From Saccoglossus kowalevskii (lineage: Eukaryota > Hemichordata > Enteropneusta > Harrimaniidae), in the NCBI RefSeq assembly GCF_000003605.2, contig NW_003157228.1:154759-170892 (forward strand): a DNA stretch of 16,134 nt, read 5' to 3'. Positions 1-9,179 of this stretch are shown here, piece after piece. The notes under the pieces were generated by a model. The model did not search any database and was not told where the DNA came from. It was given only the letters and a program-made list of their open reading frames with translations. The position numbers were made by a program, and so were the translations under genes. The stretch's first letter is position 1. Each line of letters starts with the position of its first letter.

Positions 1-101
1 TATGTTTATGAAGGCCGGGTTATTGGCTGGACTAATCGTTTATGTCCATATGCTTGTATATGTAAATCATTCTAAGCTACTATGTTACACGTTGTTCACC
101 G

Positions 102-108
102 TATAAAT
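102..108 (+). promoter_or_regulatory. Candidate TATA box of the UGT gene
   Basis: The sequence TATAAAT lies 54 bases upstream of the ATG at 163. With usual TATA spacing, transcription would start near 130-135 and give a 5' UTR of about 30 bases. No strong initiator or GC-rich island is seen. The call rests on position and motif only. Confidence 0.4.
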
Positions 109-151
109 TGTTTCTAACTGCAAAAGTAACAAGCGTGTTTTACTTTAAAGC

Positions 152-166
152 ATGACAACAAAATGA
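152..166 (+). promoter_or_regulatory. Four-codon upstream ORF overlapping the UGT start
   Basis: ATG ACA ACA AAA TGA begins at 152, and its TGA (164-166) overlaps the UGT ATG (163-165) as ATGA. If the transcript starts near 130, ribosomes would meet this ATG first, and termination would place them on the real start for re-initiation. The UGT ATG itself has A at -3. The arrangement is seen directly; a regulatory effect is inference. Confidence 0.35.
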
Positions 167-936
167 GAAAATATCAGGTCTTATTCGCTTTCTTGTATGT
201 GTTGATGTGTGGTTTCCAGCAAACCCTTAGCGCTGATTTACTCATTTACGGATATCATCCATCTAGAAGTCGAACCAGAAATTTAGCCTACATAGGTGCA
301 GCTCTAATCAAACATTGTCATTCGGTTGATGTATTAACGGCCTCGACTGACAAATTCAATGAGGAGTACACGGATTTGGGTTTGCCGACATTGGAACCAG
401 TGGATATAAATCATGACAGCAAGAAAATTCACTCCAGCGATTATGAATGTGATATGTCCCCGGTCGAAGCTATTATGGATGTGATAGAATCAAATGCAGC
501 ATATTGTGACACACTTCTTCAACACAAAGAAAAAATTAGAGACACAATGAAGTCTTATGACATGGCTATTACAGATGCTGCATGTCTATGGTGCATGGCG
601 ATACTGCAATACATAGATATCCCTTTTGTATTGGTTCACATGGCAACTGTGGTGGGCGTTACAACCGATGTAACAACACCTCTTTCATACTACCCCATCG
701 AACTAGCATCCATGATGCTTACTGATAAAATGACGTATTTTGACAGGCTTCAAAACGTGTTATGGGCGTTGTTTCAAAAGGCTCTCATGCTGTGCCAAAG
801 ACAAAACTATCCCTTCGAACAAGCAAAGATGCACCTTTCAGTGAAAGACTTCACTATCGATTATGTTCACCCATTAGTACCAAATGTCATTCCAATTGGA
901 CTTCTTTCTGCAAGACCATCTAACATATTACCTATG
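163..936 (+). pseudogene. UGT exon 1: signal peptide and acceptor-binding domain
   Basis: Exon 1 has 258 codons and ends in phase 0 at ATG|GTGAGT (donor at 937). Residues 1-24 form a hydrophobic signal peptide with likely cleavage after SA. The Asp of the catalytic dyad is kept in SYDMAITDAA (D138). Counting back 16 residues from the CHSV block (the family's GHEV), the catalytic His position is Arg37 (codon CGA). His32 nearby is the only possible substitute. The stretch LSYYP...TDKMTYFDRLQNVL (about 174-200) and the closing VPNVIPIGLLSARPSNILP match the family. The distance between D138 and H342 is 19 residues shorter than in human UGT2B7, and the distance from residue 37 to D138 is 15 shorter, so the acceptor domain has lost loop segments. 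The reading frame runs on to a TAA at 973-975 inside the intron. Confidence 0.85.
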
Positions 937-3505
937 GTGAGTATGAATACACTGCATGCACAAACAAACAGATAATACATTTTGAGATACAGCGAAAACA
1001 TATTTTTATATAAACCAAATGGTCAAATTATTAATTTTCATTGGTGTTTTATAGTCTTTTATTTGGTGTGTATGTGCGTGTAAAAGGGTAAGGTAGGATA
1101 GGTAGGATATTGTTTACATTGATAATAATATAACTGTATTGTACCTACCCCCTTTGCTAATCCTAAGCTTTGTTAACATTTCTCTGTATGATGTTGTTTC
1201 TAATGTGTTACATTTACATTTATTTAATTACACTTAATCATAAATAGAGTTGCAATTGTAATTTAGTTAAATTAAACTTAGATTAATGTAAACATTTATA
1301 TTGAAAATTATTATATTATATTTACTATATTAAACGTTAAATATGAAAGTTAATACTAAAATTTGTATTAAATACTACATTCTGTTCGTACTATTCATAT
1401 GGTTTGTGGGGTGTGCACAAACACATTTTTAAATCAAACACGAACTATTTAGGCTCATGACTACTATAATTATTATTGATGGCGGGATTATTATATTGTT
1501 TTGAAATTGCCGAATTATTCAAATTAGTAGCATGCTATTTTTATGATTGTAGAATTTTTGCATTTTATATTTCCCAAGTACAATCACAATTGCTATGCAT
1601 AATACGACTGTTCTATACCATCGATTATATTTCGATTTTAATGTACATGAATGAAACATGGATCAAATTGCTAATGAATATGTCATTCATGTCAATATAT
1701 TTCTATAAGATTTTATAAGATGATTTGGCACAACACTAACTTCTGCTGTATGGTCTCAAAAAATTAAAAATAAAAGCAAATGAAAAAGCAAAATGATAAA
1801 AAGAACAATTTCGAAAATCACACCTAAAATCTAAATTGTGATTACTCACCGCCAATTCATCAATTGAAATTACGTCAAAAACCAAAATGTTAGAATCCAG
1901 AAAATATTGTTAATTGTTTAATAAAGAAAATAACAAAATAAATATTTAATATATTTTAGTTTAGGAATTCTGAACAGACACACTAGTTGTCATTGCTATT
2001 TTAAACATGGGTGGAGCTACAAAATTATTATTTTTAGTTTTTGTAATACTTCGCGAAAAGCTAAAAGAAAGCTTTTAAAGTCTAACGCGTGATTATGTGT
2101 TTCCCATTGATATTGCGAATCAGGTGGTTTTAAAATCTAAAATCTTGTGATAAGTAACTTATACTAACAAAATTATGTGAGAATAGCGCCCGCTATGTGA
2201 CCGAGGCTATGCGCCGTATTTAAAAGACGGCTCTAAAACCCAATAATTGATTACCGGGTTTAGTTCAATAAGAAGGTTTGTGGAAACCAAAACACGATTT
2301 CCACCTTAAAATGCAATCGATCGATAAAATACTCTTAAAATGACATGATAACATGATGATAACTGCCGGTTCACCTCGTATTATTTCTGTCACAATGAGC
2401 AGCCATGTTAAATTGAGTTGGAGTTACCATTAACATTTTCATTGCAAGTAAGTTCAATACTTTCGCCGATCAGTTTTCAAATCAGTCGGAGAATAATGTA
2501 AACCTGGTAATCACCTAAAGAGACATTGTCAAAAGTGAATTCTGAAAACTTGAACACAGCTCTAATCATAGGACTAACGTCGTTGTATATGAAAATGTGA
2601 AGTCGCAATGCCTCGGATGGCCGTGTACTTATAGTTTATATATATTTTACAACATCACATTTCCGGATATAACAATGGGCAACATCTTATTTTCTAATAT
2701 ATAAATAATCTAATAGACACATTGATATTTTCCCCGAGCTGTGAACACAATGGGCTTTACCAACCGGAAATCGATTTACCTAAAAATCGTGCTCAATAAT
2801 TTTACAGGGTTTACGAGACATTTTATAAACAGGGCCGTATAATTGAGAAAAGTATTAAAATGAACTTTCAATAAAATATTTTTTATACATATATAAAGAT
2901 GGTGATCAAAATACACATCGTTATACGTGACGTGTTGTATACGACATATATTAGATAATATTTGGTAATCGTTGTCCTAAGTAACTATTAAAAATACTAG
3001 CTAGACGTTTCGAGCAATGGCTCTTTATCGATAGCATATAACTAAATGAACGTAAGAACGCACAACAACTATAAAATCGAATCACTAAATGATTCTACAA
3101 TAGAACATGTTTCGCGCATTAGGTAGTGAGCTCAAGGATTAAGCCGAACTCCGAACAGTTCGATACGCGTTACTTATAATCACTGCACAAAGCAGCTTTG
3201 CATAGAACTCATTTGCATATTCGAATATGTTCGAACTACAAGACCCCGTCGGTTAACACAGTTACGCTTACGCCACCGTGTTACTTCAATCACTTTAATA
3301 ACACGTTTTACGCCCTAAATTTGAAAGAACTGTTCGGTTAATTGAATTAAAACATACATGTTTTACGCTTGGAAAGTGCAGTCCTTTCAAAGTTATCAAG
3401 ACATTAGAGTATACAATAAATTACTAACTTTTTGAACTTATTAGAACCTGTGTGTTCTATAACTGTTAGACGCGGAGAATCGAATCCGTTCAAGCTAGAA
3501 ATATA
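937..3505 (+). other. UGT intron 1, left part: no coding content recognised
   Basis: This is AT-rich intronic sequence after the donor GTGAGT at 937. An 80-codon open stretch at 1476-1718 is hydrophobic and low in complexity and looks like chance. Small palindromes occur, for example a GTGGAAA/TTTCCAC pair near 2280-2304, but none has a terminal structure that identifies an element. The only longer repeat is the 11-bp inverted pair at 3151/3327, listed separately. Confidence 0.6.
3151..3337. repeat. Short inverted and direct repeats in UGT intron 1
   Basis: CCGAACAGTTC at 3151-3161 is repeated exactly inverted at 3327-3337. Between them, GTTACTTATAATCACT (3169-3184) is echoed directly by GTTACTTCAATCACT (3280-3294). 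The arms are short and no target duplication is evident, so this may be a very decayed small element or chance. Confidence 0.3.
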
Positions 3506-4248
3506 TGGTGTTTACACGTGGGGAAAAAGCCAGCTCCAAGGGGGAGCCGGTGTTAAAAAAATACGTGTAAACAGACGAAGACGGTGTCGCGCCATCTTAA
3601 TTGAAGCCGCACTAAAGGTGGTGGTTTCGAGCCAGCACCCCGATCTAAACAAGACCTTACAATACGTGTAAACACTTGAATCCGTCTTTGAAGAGAGCCA
3701 TCACGTGACCAGCCTCGTTCTGACGCTTAACTTTCACATTTTGTCTATTCTCGAGGGGGGGGGACATCCGGGCATTTTCAACGCATGGCAACCATTACAG
3801 TGAAAACAAAGGCCGAAAACTCTCAGAAAACGGTACTTTGAGATGGTTGTTGAGACTCCCCTGAACAGTGTAACAAGATTACCTTTGTGTGTGTAACGCA
3901 TATAAATTTGATTGTTCATTACTTCAAAGTTGAGTTCCTGCCGTTTTCTCGAATTTTCACTGATTCTTCGCTCGGCATTTTGCGTTCCTCCAGCAGCGCG
4001 CGCAGAGCCCATATAAATGCGTGGTACAGTGGTTCGCGTCTTAGCAACGCGGAACGTCATGTGACGTTGCTCCGCCCCCGAGGATAGTATTCTCCGCTTT
4101 TCTACTGAAGAGGGCGCAAAAAATGATGACGTCATGCCGATCTAAACTAAACCAGCAATACGTGTAAACGCTCCAGAGTTTTAAACCACGGATAAGGATT
4201 ATTGACCGACCTAGTTTAGCCTAGCTTTCTCCCCACGTGTAAACACCA
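3506..4248. mobile_element. 743-bp non-autonomous DNA element with 28-bp TIRs, inserted in UGT intron 1
   Basis: The left end TGGTGTTTACACGTGGGG (from 3506) is repeated inverted at 4248-4231. The match continues to 28 bp with two mismatches. TA flanks both ends (3504-3505 and 4249-4250), which suits a TA target duplication; AT with the element trimmed by one base fits equally well. The core ACGTGTAAAC occurs five times: inverted at 3510-3519 and direct at 3563, 3664, 4160 and 4235. A longer direct repeat, CCGATCTAAAC plus CAATACGTGTAAAC, occurs near 3639-3673 and again at 4137-4169. These subterminal repeats look like transposase-binding sites. No transposase is encoded: the 133-codon minus-strand open frame 3734-4135 has no recognisable domain. 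The interior is more GC-rich than the flanks. The superfamily cannot be assigned from the ends alone; a TA target hints at Tc1/mariner-like. Confidence 0.75.
3701..4134. promoter_or_regulatory. Cluster of promoter-type motifs inside the intronic element
   Basis: The element interior holds a palindromic E-box TCACGTGA (3701-3708), two TATAAA-type boxes (about 3901-3906 and TATAAAT at 4012-4018), a second E-box-like CATGTG near 4058, a GC box CCGCCC (4072-4077) and a perfect CRE TGACGTCA (4127-4134). All lie in a CpG-rich stretch unlike the AT-rich intron. The motifs are seen directly. That they drive transcription of the element or of the host gene is inference. Confidence 0.3.
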
Positions 4249-4250
4249 TA

Positions 4251-5120
4251 ATAGTATTGAAATATTCATCAAAAAACAAGACGAACGGGGTTGTTAGGAA
4301 ATCCTTTCGAGTAAAATTAGTGTTTAATGTTTCTTTCCCCATCTTATGTACATAAACAGAACGCTGTTTTCCCTAGTTTTAGTTTATCACGTGCGCCATT
4401 TCACTACAATAACATTACCTTGCAAAACATAGCCCGTGATAAAATGGTTCGTATTTACGTTTTTACTGAAGTCTGACATTAATAAATAGTTCGAATGTCA
4501 CATACGTTTTTTCCACTTTTTGTAATATGTTTTCAGATGTAACAACTACAGGAAAATGGCCGTGTGTAGTGAAGTGATTGACCACAAAATTGAAGGTTGT
4601 CTGTGGCAGAGGTACTATTGCGTAAAGCGCAAAGACCTCTGGGAAGGATTTGGGACTAAGTTAAACAGTTTGTTATTCCATGAGGTTCTTTAGTCCCATG
4701 GCGGATTATAGTTTCCTCCTCAAAACGCCATGAGCTGATTCAGCCATTGACAACACATACACTAGATTTAAAATGTAATGAAACCCGATAAAAACGATTT
4801 TTCGGTCTAGTTTGTCGTAGATGCTCAGCAAACCGATCACCAAATCGATTAACCAAATCTGTCATTTGGAATAAAAATCACTCAATATACCGTGGCATTC
4901 CAGTGTAGTAAAGCAGTGCAATAACTTTCTGCATACGATTACGGCCATCTGATTGATTACATAAATACATAAATTCACTCATGTCTAATAGCGAATTGTG
5001 AAAGCACTACGGTCTGAATTTAGTAATTAACTATATTTCTTAATCGCTGTTATTTAAAATAACATGGCATTGTGGGTGGAGGTATATCAAACTATCAATA
5101 ACATTTAAACTATATTCCAG
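4251..5120 (+). other. UGT intron 1, right part: no coding content recognised
   Basis: AT-rich sequence ending in the acceptor TATATTCCAG at 5111-5120. I see no open frame, repeat or RNA gene in it. Confidence 0.6.
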
Positions 5121-5340
5121 GAATTGCAGGAATTCATGCAGAGCTCTGGCGATGAGGGCGTTATAGTGGCATCGCTTAGAACGCATATATAATTTGTTCC
5201 AATTGAAACACTTGACATAATACTATCAACATTCGCTAGGTTATCCCTCAATACAGTATTCAGTTATAGTGGATCAATCCCTTCCGATATCGGTGATAAT
5301 ATTAAAATTGTTAAATGGTTTAACCAGAATGATATTTTAG
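5121..5340 (+). pseudogene. UGT exon 2: start of the sugar-donor domain, carries the TAA
   Basis: This exon is 220 bp, equal to the sum of vertebrate UGT exons 2 and 3 (132 + 88). It runs from acceptor TTCCAG (5120) to donor G|GTGAGT (5341) and ends in phase 1. It reads ELQEFMQSSGDEGVIVAS, the family block before the S-F/L-G-S/T motif. S276 aligns with UGT2B7 S308, but the conserved Gly is Arg (AGA, 5178-5180). The frame meets TAA at 5190-5192 and then continues without further stops to KWFNQNDILG (W324, Q327), the start of the UGT signature. Continuation in the same frame shows the TAA is a point change, not a frameshift. Confidence 0.85.
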
Positions 5341-5428
5341 GTGAGTTATTTATGGGGTTCTATGTTGATTCTACCTCAAAAAATACGTCTGTGATTTATT
5401 GCATGTAATATTTATCAATATTTTTCAG

Positions 5429-5648
5429 GTCATCCAAAAACGCGCTTATTTCTTACCCACGGCGGAGGGAGTAGTTACCGTGAAGCAATTTATCACGGTG
5501 TTCCAATGGTATGCATTCCACTAGTCTTTGATCAATTCGATACGGCTGCTAAAATTAAATCTAAAGGCCTTGGATCATATGTCAAAATGAAGTCACTGAA
5601 TAATAAGAACTTGTATGAAGCCATGGTGGAAGTGTTATCGAATGAGAA
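5429..5648 (+). pseudogene. UGT exon 3: signature motif and UDP-sugar binding
   Basis: This exon is 220 bp, the same size as vertebrate UGT exon 4. The acceptor is TTTTTCAG (5421-5428) and the donor is AA|GTAGGT (5649). It encodes HPKTRLFLTHGGGSSYREAI and then YHGVPMVCIPLVFDQFD. H342, E350, D366 and Q367 are the expected donor-binding residues and all are intact. The flanking introns are only 88 bp (5341-5428) and 98 bp (5649-5746). No disabling change is seen. Confidence 0.88.
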
Positions 5649-5746
5649 GTAGGTGGAAATAAATATATAAATGTGTTGGTGATGTACTTATAGAGATTGG
5701 CATATACAAACGTTAATTTAATTCTATTCAATTTTATTAAATCCAG

Positions 5747-5987
5747 ATACAGTAACAAAATCAAGAAATTATCGGCAATTGTTAGAGATGTTCCGATGAA
5801 TGCAATAGAAACTGCGGTCTTCTGGATTGAACACGTGATCAAACATGGTGCAAATATTTTAACTATTCACAGACGCCATCTCTCAGTTACAGAGTATTAC
5901 TTCCTTGATGTGATTGGTGTGCTTGTTATTAGCATTTGTAGCGCATTCTGGTTATCACGTCAATTTATGAAATTATTAACACGTTAG
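5747..5987 (+). pseudogene. UGT exon 4: C-terminal helix and membrane anchor
   Basis: The acceptor is TTAAATCCAG (ends 5746). The first base completes Lys405, and the frame runs to TAG at 5985-5987. The segment AVFWIEHVIKHGAN is the usual C-terminal helix. It is followed by a single hydrophobic span, roughly YYFLDVIGVLVISICSAFW, and a short basic tail FMKLLTR. The tail lacks the di-lysine KKxx/KxKxx ER-retrieval signal common in vertebrate UGTs. No disabling change is seen in this exon. Confidence 0.85.
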
Positions 5988-6117
5988 ACTAGACAACTTG
6001 TACGACGATGATTTGCATTTAAGTCTATGACAGAAATAGAAAAAAGATACTTCACCAAAATCGACAAATCGATAATAGTAAATGATAATAATAATATTCA
6101 GAATATAATTAAGCTTA

Positions 6118-6123
6118 AATAAA
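6118..6123 (+). terminator. Candidate poly(A) signal of the UGT gene
   Basis: AATAAA lies 131 bases after the UGT stop codon, in a very AT-rich stretch. It is the first canonical hexamer downstream of the stop. Confidence 0.4.
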
Positions 6124-7059
6124 TAATAATGTATCTCAAAATATCACAAACAGTGGGTGATCTCTTCAACAAATTAGAGCCATCATTGTCGAAAACGATC
6201 AACACTATTTTATTGATTTTCTACAAAAAAATTGACCATATTGTCATAATGAACACACATTCAATTAAAATATGCAATTTCAATGTGTATGACCAAAATT
6301 AAAAAAAAATTAGTATCGCTAATTGACTTGCTTAGGAGGTCTCCCATGAAAGTACTTTCACAATCAAAGAAGCTTAACATTCTGTACTGTCCGATCATCT
6401 GAACACACTGCCTTATGGGTCTGCTGAATTTGTATCTATTTGTATATAATGGTTAAGCAGCCTTTCAATGTTTGGGAAGGTTGCAAAATTGATTACACTT
6501 GCACGTCTCATGTTTGACCAATTATCTCCACATGCTCCGGACAATAATTCGACAATTTGCGGGTCATTTACCAGGGCTTTCATCGTTTTTATGATTTTCC
6601 ACTATGGGTTTTGAAAAGACAACCACATAGGTAACATTCACTAACAAATCTAGCAAATTTGCAATCGCGTTACACAATTTTGTATTTCTTAACATTATGA
6701 GCTTTGTTCTTATGGCTGTCTGTCAACATAGGGCTCTTACCCGACTTTTGAATTTTTTTTTACAAACATTGAACTGAGGAGTTTGATACGACAACCACTT
6801 CGACAACCACTTGAGGGCGCTATTTGAGTGACAATATGCAGTCTTGTGGATCTTCAGATTAATACTTGTAGTGTTACAATTAAATCACAGCCTAACCTGT
6901 AAGATATCTGGATTAGATCAATAAATACAATTTTTCCAGCAGGCAAATACTACTATGATAATAAGGGAAATAAAAAAGTATACAGTTACACTTAGACAAA
7001 GAGGGGGTGGAATTAGCATTAAAGTAATAAAATAATGGAGTAGTACTAATTCAGATAAA

Positions 7060-7063
<4 letters not shown>
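6124..7063. other. Intergenic; two overlapping minus-strand open stretches of uncertain meaning
   Basis: No gene is recognised. On the minus strand, 6722-6564 (53 codons) and 6601-6413 (63 codons) are adjacent overlapping frames with protein-like composition. The second opens right after an acceptor-like TTTTCAAAACCCATAG and is followed by AATAAA on the minus strand (6214-6209). They could be a frameshifted coding remnant or chance, and no family was recognised. Confidence 0.2.

Positions 7064-7090
<27 letters not shown>
7064..7090. repeat. (TA)n microsatellite
   Basis: A 27-base uninterrupted run of alternating T and A, about 13 units. Confidence 0.9.
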
Positions 7091-7094
<4 letters not shown>

Positions 7095-8131
7095 CAAAAG
7101 TCATAGTTTATTTGAACATATACATATTTGAATATATTAATTAATTTAAATTTAAAAGTCATAGACTCTGCAATGTTAACTCTTGCTCCAGTCACGAACA
7201 CAGCGTGAGAGAAAATATTATTCACGTTACGATCCTGGTGAATATGAAATAGAAGTGACTTGCACAGACAATATAACAGATATGATTAGAGATAATGGAG
7301 GAAGTGCAAGAAAAAATGACTGTAATAAAAAAAAAACACACTAAGATGCCATCAGTTATAGATGAAAGACAAAAGTCATCACCAGCACACAACCATCTCA
7401 TCTCAAGATGAAATGACAACAAAAATTCCAGTGAATACCATATACGTCAACAGATATTCTGACAACAATTGAATACTATCAGACTAAAGAACTCGTCATT
7501 TTTAATCCAGATTGGTGCTATTTTATCTGAAGGACAAAATGGTGTCGAAGTTACAGACACAATCGCAATCACAATCATTCGCCAATAAGTTGAACGCCCT
7601 TTCACTTTTAGCAGTAGACCGCCATCTTTAGGCGCGGACGTTACGTTTAGTATAGGTCAGAGTTCTATATAAGTATTATGGGTTAGAGTCTCATATGCGT
7701 ATGCTAAACGAAAATCGCTACATAAAGTCCTTCTAAAAGAACACTAGACTCAGCGAAGTAAGTTATTTTCTGAATTTATTGAGTTACCCAGGCGACCTTA
7801 GCGCCGGGTGTCGTATTTTTGCAATTTACATGGATTTTCTATGAGTTCACGCTCGTTCGTTTAGTCAGCAATTACGTCATTTGACATGTGATTTCTGTAT
7901 CCTGTTATAGTCTTCACCGCTATCTTGAATAAACTGGCTTCCCTAACGCAACTGTGTACGAATTATTTGGTTGACTCCTGTACGAGTACAAATGCACTTG
8001 GACCTCGGAACATAATATAAAAGGAGAAGTGAAGGAAAACAACTGAAATAAAAGAACTAAACATGAACAAATAGCTGAGCTATAGGATGTCCCAAATCAA
8101 CTCATTGTCAGCAATAATGAATTTCAAATGA
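7091..8131. other. Intergenic; weak promoter-like grouping near 7.6-7.8 kb
   Basis: No protein-coding exon is recognised. A CCAAT box (7582-7586), a TATATAAG box (7666-7673) and a consensus donor GTAAGT (7758-7763) occur in the order expected for a promoter and a short untranslated first exon on the + strand. No partner exon is seen, and the grouping may be chance. A 50-codon + strand open stretch near 7170-7340 is not recognised. Confidence 0.2.
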
Positions 8132-9179
8132 CCAACCAATAATTATCAACAAATTATTGAACAAGAAGACAATCCCATGTCTATTATATTTGCAGATAAT
8201 ATTGTACTTGTGTCTGATGGTGTAATGGGACTACAACAGTTGATGGATACTACCCACAACTACCTGAATAAATGGGGATTACAAATCAACATTAAAAGGA
8301 CCAAATCAATTATATTTGCAAGTATGGACATCACACATAACAGATGCATATGAAAGTTGGGAATGAGGAATTATGAAAAAGGAACACACTATACATATTT
8401 CGGAGTGGGATTTAATACAAATCATTTAATGCACACAACAATGGATATGCTAGGAAAACTGAAAGGGCACAACTCCATCTTTTCAGTGGTACTAACAACA
8501 ACCATGTGAACTGAAAACAAAATTACTTGAAACAACTTGAAAACAACATTAATTGAAACAACTGCCAATTTTAACATATGCTGGTAAAATATGGGGACTA
8601 TGCACAAAGTGCAGTAGACGCGTGAAAATTAACACAGAAAACTATCACCTGAATTTTTGTTTGTAGACATATAATAAATGTACCATAGTTGCAACAATGA
8701 ATACAGGGCGACTATCAAAGTTATGTTGTATTCAATTGCTATATCATGCGCTCAAAGAAATGGAGAATGCAGTGTTGAAAAACAAACAGCTGGTTATCAA
8801 AACTACATGATCTGGAAAATCATACAGCAAACCTGTTGATAAACAAACAACAAAACAACACTTTCAAAAATTATGTAAGGAATACATTGATTAAAAACAT
8901 GAACAGAACTGATACAAAACTATGAACTTTTAAATTATTCAACATTCAACAAGAAACCAAAAACTCAATGACAGAAAAGCAATAGGGACATTTGCAAGAT
9001 ATAGAATGACTTGCCACAAACTGAATACTGTAACTGGTTGACATCAAAAACCTAAAATACCTCTACAATGTAGAACTTGTCAAAACTGTGCCAAAATTGA
9101 AGATGAAGAATATTTTACAACAGAATGCACATTATATGCAAACAACAGAGACATTTTATATGCAACAGCCAAGCCCTGA
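8132..9179 (+). mobile_element. Decayed non-LTR retrotransposon (LINE) reverse-transcriptase fragment
   Basis: The first open block (8132-8350) contains FADNIVLVSDG and then GLQQLMDTTHNYLNKWGLQI, which is the YADD region of a non-LTR reverse transcriptase with the catalytic second Asp changed to Asn (8189-8200). After stops at 8351, 8510 and later, the same frame and then a shifted one give YTYFGV and LPILTYAGKIWG (8562-8600), the thumb-side YLG and Y-G-x-x-x-W-G motifs. The block NTGRLSKLCC follows at about 8700-8730. Near 9070-9130, C-x2-C-x2-C is followed by IEDEEYF and a further Cys, the zinc-binding C-terminal tail of several LINE clades. At least five stops or frameshifts make it inactive. 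The fingers domain and endonuclease are missing, so it is 5'-truncated. The clade (CR1, Jockey or I-like) cannot be settled by eye. Confidence 0.75.

Larger units (their letters stand above)
163..5987 (+). pseudogene. UDP-glycosyltransferase (UGT), four exons, disrupted by an in-frame stop
   Basis: UGTs of this type are ER membrane enzymes that transfer a sugar from a UDP-sugar to lipophilic acceptors. Exons are 163-936, 5121-5340, 5429-5648 and 5747-5987, all with GT-AG borders and matching phases. The conceptual product is 484 codons, somewhat short for the usual 510-530. It has a signal peptide (about 1-24), an acceptor domain, the UGT signature (W324, Q327, H342, E350, D366, Q367) and one C-terminal membrane segment. 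These positions sit at a constant offset of 32 from human UGT2B7 W356, Q359, H374, E382, D398 and Q399, so the alignment is firm. Codon 282 is TAA (5190-5192). Codon 278 is Arg where the family has the Gly of the S-F/L-G-S/T motif. The His of the acceptor-side S-H motif aligns with Arg37. Nothing else breaks the frame, so this is a young pseudogene, a null allele or a sequencing error. Confidence 0.85.

Noticed and set aside
1476-1718. 80-codon + strand open frame in UGT intron 1
   Set aside because: Low-complexity hydrophobic translation of AT-rich intron, with no splice context or family.
3734-4135. 133-codon minus-strand open frame
   Set aside because: It lies wholly inside the inverted-repeat element, shows no recognisable domain, and owes its length to the CpG-rich interior.
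5190-5192. Programmed stop-codon readthrough of the UGT
   Set aside because: The context TAA TTT is not a known readthrough context, and the nearby Gly to Arg change favours decay or error.
5649-5652. End of the UGT at the TAG after exon 3
   Set aside because: That TAG is part of the donor GTAGGT. Splicing there joins in phase to exon 4, which carries the expected C-terminal helix and membrane anchor.
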